A DNA stretch of 8,099 nucleotides from contig WTGD01000132.1 in the NCBI GenBank assembly GCA_011523725.1, forward strand, positions 1 through 8,099, written 5' to 3'. Shown in pieces: positions 6,186 through 8,099 of this stretch. Both the position numbers and the translations under genes were made by a program. The notes under the pieces are model-generated. The model was not told the origin of the DNA, did not search any database, and saw only the letters and a list, made by a program, of their open reading frames with translations. Every line of letters begins with the position of its first letter. Within the stretch, counting starts at the first letter, position 1. Source of the DNA: Nitrospinota bacterium. Lineage in GTDB: Bacteria > UBA8248.

Positions 6186-6189
6186 TCCT
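6186..6189 (-). promoter_or_regulatory. Shine-Dalgarno AGGA for ompH, overlapping the bamA stop codon
   Basis: The minus strand reads TAGGATCGCGC then GTG. The TAG ends bamA and the overlapping AGGA sits 6 nt before the GTG at 6179. This decides the ompH start in favour of GTG over the later ATG codons at 6161 and 6152, and implies that ribosomes finishing bamA re-initiate on ompH. Confidence 0.55.
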
Positions 6190-8099
6190 AGAACGCGGCC
6201 CCGATTCCCAAGTGCGCTTCCCTCCTGCGCTCGTTCTCTTTTCTGTCTAGCTTGTATCCGATATCGAGCCGCATGGGGCCGATCGGCGTCACGATGCGCA
6301 AGCCGATTCCGGCGCCGTATCTCAATTCTCCGAAATCGAAGGCATTATCCTCATCCCAGATGTTTCCCATATCAAAGAAAACCGCAACCTGTGTCGGGCC
6401 GATGAAAGGATGCGTCAATTCAACAGAGCCGAGAGCGGCGGAGAATCCGCCTATGGCTTCACCCTGAGGATCCTTCGGCCCCAGGTCGCTGGAAGTGAAC
6501 CCTCGAACGGTGTACCTTCTTGTGGCGTACAAACGACGGAACGCGGGCGCTTCGCCATCGAGCGCCTCGACGAAGCGAACATTGCCCCTCAAACTCAAGA
6601 CCAAATCCCGCAAAACGCGGATTCGGTAACGCTCCCCGATGTTATGATATTGCCTGAATTCCGCTTCTGCGGTGAGAACGTCGACGTTTCCGCCCAACGC
6701 TGATGAAGAAATCGTGGAGGCGATGCTCCAGTAAGTGCCATCCGTCGGAAAAATGGGTCTGTTCAGGCTATCGTAGACCAGCCTCGGAATGATGCTGCTT
6801 TCGAGGAAAGTCTCACCCTCCTGCTCAAGAATCGTGGATATCGCATTGGCGGAAACGTTGCTGATTTCCGATTCCGCGATTTCATAGGAGAGGAAACCCC
6901 TCAGGAACTCCTGAAATTCCTTGCCGACCGTTATCCGGGCACCCTGCCTTTCGTTGTCGAAAGTATCGTACTCCTGATCGACGAAAAAGAGGCTCCCCCC
7001 GAGCGAGTAGTCGGAATCCCGGAAACTGGGGTCGAAGTATTCCGCAACCAAATCCAAACGCTGGGAAGAAACTCTGGTGAACAAAGAGCCAACCAGGCCT
7101 TTACCGAACAAATTCGCTTCTCTCAATTCGGCTTGCCCGTAAAGGCCCTCGTCGCTATTGACGCCGAGGCCGCCCGTTATAGAGCCGGTCGGCTTCTCCT
7201 TCACCTCGATTTCGATATCGAGGATTTCATCGTTGCCGGGACGCCGTTTTTCTACGACCTTCATCGTTTCGAAATAGTTCTTGCGTCTCAGACGCTGACG
7301 CGTCAACTCCAATCCCGTTGCGCTGTACAGAGACCCTTCAATAACGCGAACGTTGCGGCGAATCACGTTCTCGCGAGTGCGGGTATTGCCTTTTACCACC
7401 ACTTTCCCGATGTATACTCTTCGCCCCTTGTTGATTCGTACCGTGATGTCGACAGTTTTCTTCTTATCGTCTGTTTTCGTGAGACTGTTCACGTCCACAA
7501 ACGCATAGCCTCGGTTGGAGAATTGATTTGTTATCTTCCGCACATCGGCGAGCAGACGGGTTTTGTTGAAAATATCGCCGGCGAAAACAAGCATTTTCCG
7601 CCGAATCTCTTCTGCGGGGATGACGTCCTCCCCGCCGCGAACCTCGATTTTAGCAACTCTGTACCGAAAGCCTTCGCGGATGGGAATCGTTATATCGATG
7701 CGGTTCCTCCCCCGATCCTCGCGAATAACGGGTTGGCTGACTTGAACCTTGGCGTAGCCGCGGCTCTCATACAGCAAGCGAATCCGCACCAAGTCCCTCT
7801 GCAGCTCCTCTTCGTTGAATATCCCCGAACTCGTAAGGAAAGAGAAAAAGCCCTTCTCGCTGGTTTCCATGGCCTTAAGCAATTCTCTTTTAGAGGCGTT
7901 CTCGTTGCCTTCGAAATTGATCAAACCGATGCTGACGCTTTCCCCCTCGTCGATCACCAGGGTGACGGCCACCGTATTCGCGCCGCTTTCCTTGAGGACC
8001 GCTTCTACGCGCGCGAAATAATAGCCACTTTCCTGATAGAGTTTTCGTACGTTACGGACACTTTCTTTCAGGATGGATTCGTTGACGATGGTCTGAACC
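6188..8099 (-). CDS. bamA: Outer-membrane protein assembly factor BamA, N-terminus missing (beyond right edge)
   Basis: The C-terminal 636 codons of an Omp85-family BamA, the central channel of the machinery that folds and inserts beta-barrel proteins into the outer membrane. The frame stays open to the right edge, so the start codon, signal peptide and first POTRA domains lie outside. Visible are part of one POTRA (to about residue 54), then three POTRAs at about 55-145 (with LINFEGNENASKRELLKAM), 146-228 (IEVRGGEDVIP) and 229-304 (VVVKGNTRTRENVIRR, the last before the barrel). The 16-strand barrel occupies about 305-636. It carries DSLNRPIFPTDGTYW, the RRYTVRGF lid-lock motif of loop 6 (VRGF at 531-534, bases 6497-6508), VFFDMGNIWD, and a C-terminal strand ending in Phe, the beta-signal. 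At about 332 residues the barrel is shorter than E. coli's roughly 390, implying shorter surface loops. The stop is 8 bp before ompH. Confidence 0.97.
   Translation of the reverse strand, partial: VQTIVNESILKESVRNVRKLYQESGYYFARVEAVLKESGANTVAVTLVIDEGESVSIGLINFEGNENASKRELLKAMETSEKGFFSFLTSSGIFNEEELQRDLVRIRLLYESRGYAKVQVSQPVIREDRGRNRIDITIPIREGFRYRVAKIEVRGGEDVIPAEEIRRKMLVFAGDIFNKTRLLADVRKITNQFSNRGYAFVDVNSLTKTDDKKKTVDITVRINKGRRVYIGKVVVKGNTRTRENVIRRNVRVIEGSLYSATGLELTRQRLRRKNYFETMKVVEKRRPGNDEILDIEIEVKEKPTGSITGGLGVNSDEGLYGQAELREANLFGKGLVGSLFTRVSSQRLDLVAEYFDPSFRDSDYSLGGSLFFVDQEYDTFDNERQGARITVGKEFQEFLRGFLSYEIAESEISNVSANAISTILEQEGETFLESSIIPRLVYDSLNRPIFPTDGTYWSIASTISSSALGGNVDVLTAEAEFRQYHNIGERYRIRVLRDLVLSLRGNVRFVEALDGEAPAFRRLYATRRYTVRGFTSSDLGPKDPQGEAIGGFSAALGSVELTHPFIGPTQVAVFFDMGNIWDEDNAFDFGELRYGAGIGLRIVTPIGPMRLDIGYKLDRKENERRREAHLGIGAAF

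Overview
All genes in this window lie on the minus strand and read from right to left. They form one compact outer-membrane and lipid A operon of a diderm (LPS-making) bacterium. In transcription order they are: bamA (5' end cut off by the window edge), an ompH/skp-type periplasmic chaperone, lpxD, fabZ, lpxA, a Gfo/Idh/MocA-family NAD(P)-dependent oxidoreductase, lpxI, lpxB, and the start of a DUF374/lysophospholipid-acyltransferase-like gene cut off at the left edge. Junctions are very tight: gaps of 8, 1, 3, 29, 8 and 1 bp and overlaps of 4 and 14 bp. No stretch of 300 bp lacks a gene, and I see no internal promoter, terminator, RNA gene, mobile element, repeat array or CRISPR. The operon promoter must lie beyond the right edge.

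The gene order, the use of LpxI rather than LpxH, the DUF374 gene after lpxB and the intermediate GC content resemble deltaproteobacterial, Nitrospirota- or Nitrospinota-type lineages more than Enterobacteria. I cannot assign a taxon from sequence alone.

The genes work together as follows. BamA inserts beta-barrel proteins into the outer membrane, and OmpH/Skp escorts those clients through the periplasm. FabZ makes trans-2-enoyl-ACP from 3-hydroxyacyl-ACP and so competes with LpxA and LpxD for that donor. LpxA and LpxD attach the acyl chains to the UDP-sugar. LpxI hydrolyses UDP-diacylglucosamine to lipid X, and LpxB condenses the two into the lipid A disaccharide. The DUF374 protein may add a further acyl chain.

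Most of the window is ordinary core biology. The most interesting part is the middle. The oxidoreductase sits exactly where GnnA (UDP-GlcNAc 3-dehydrogenase) sits in Acidithiobacillus ferrooxidans, while its aminotransferase partner GnnB is not in the window. The adjacent LpxA lacks the conserved QDLK lysine and has other changes around its active-site coils. Together these suggest, but do not prove, a lipid A built on a 3-amino sugar (GlcNAc3N) or another 3-modified sugar.
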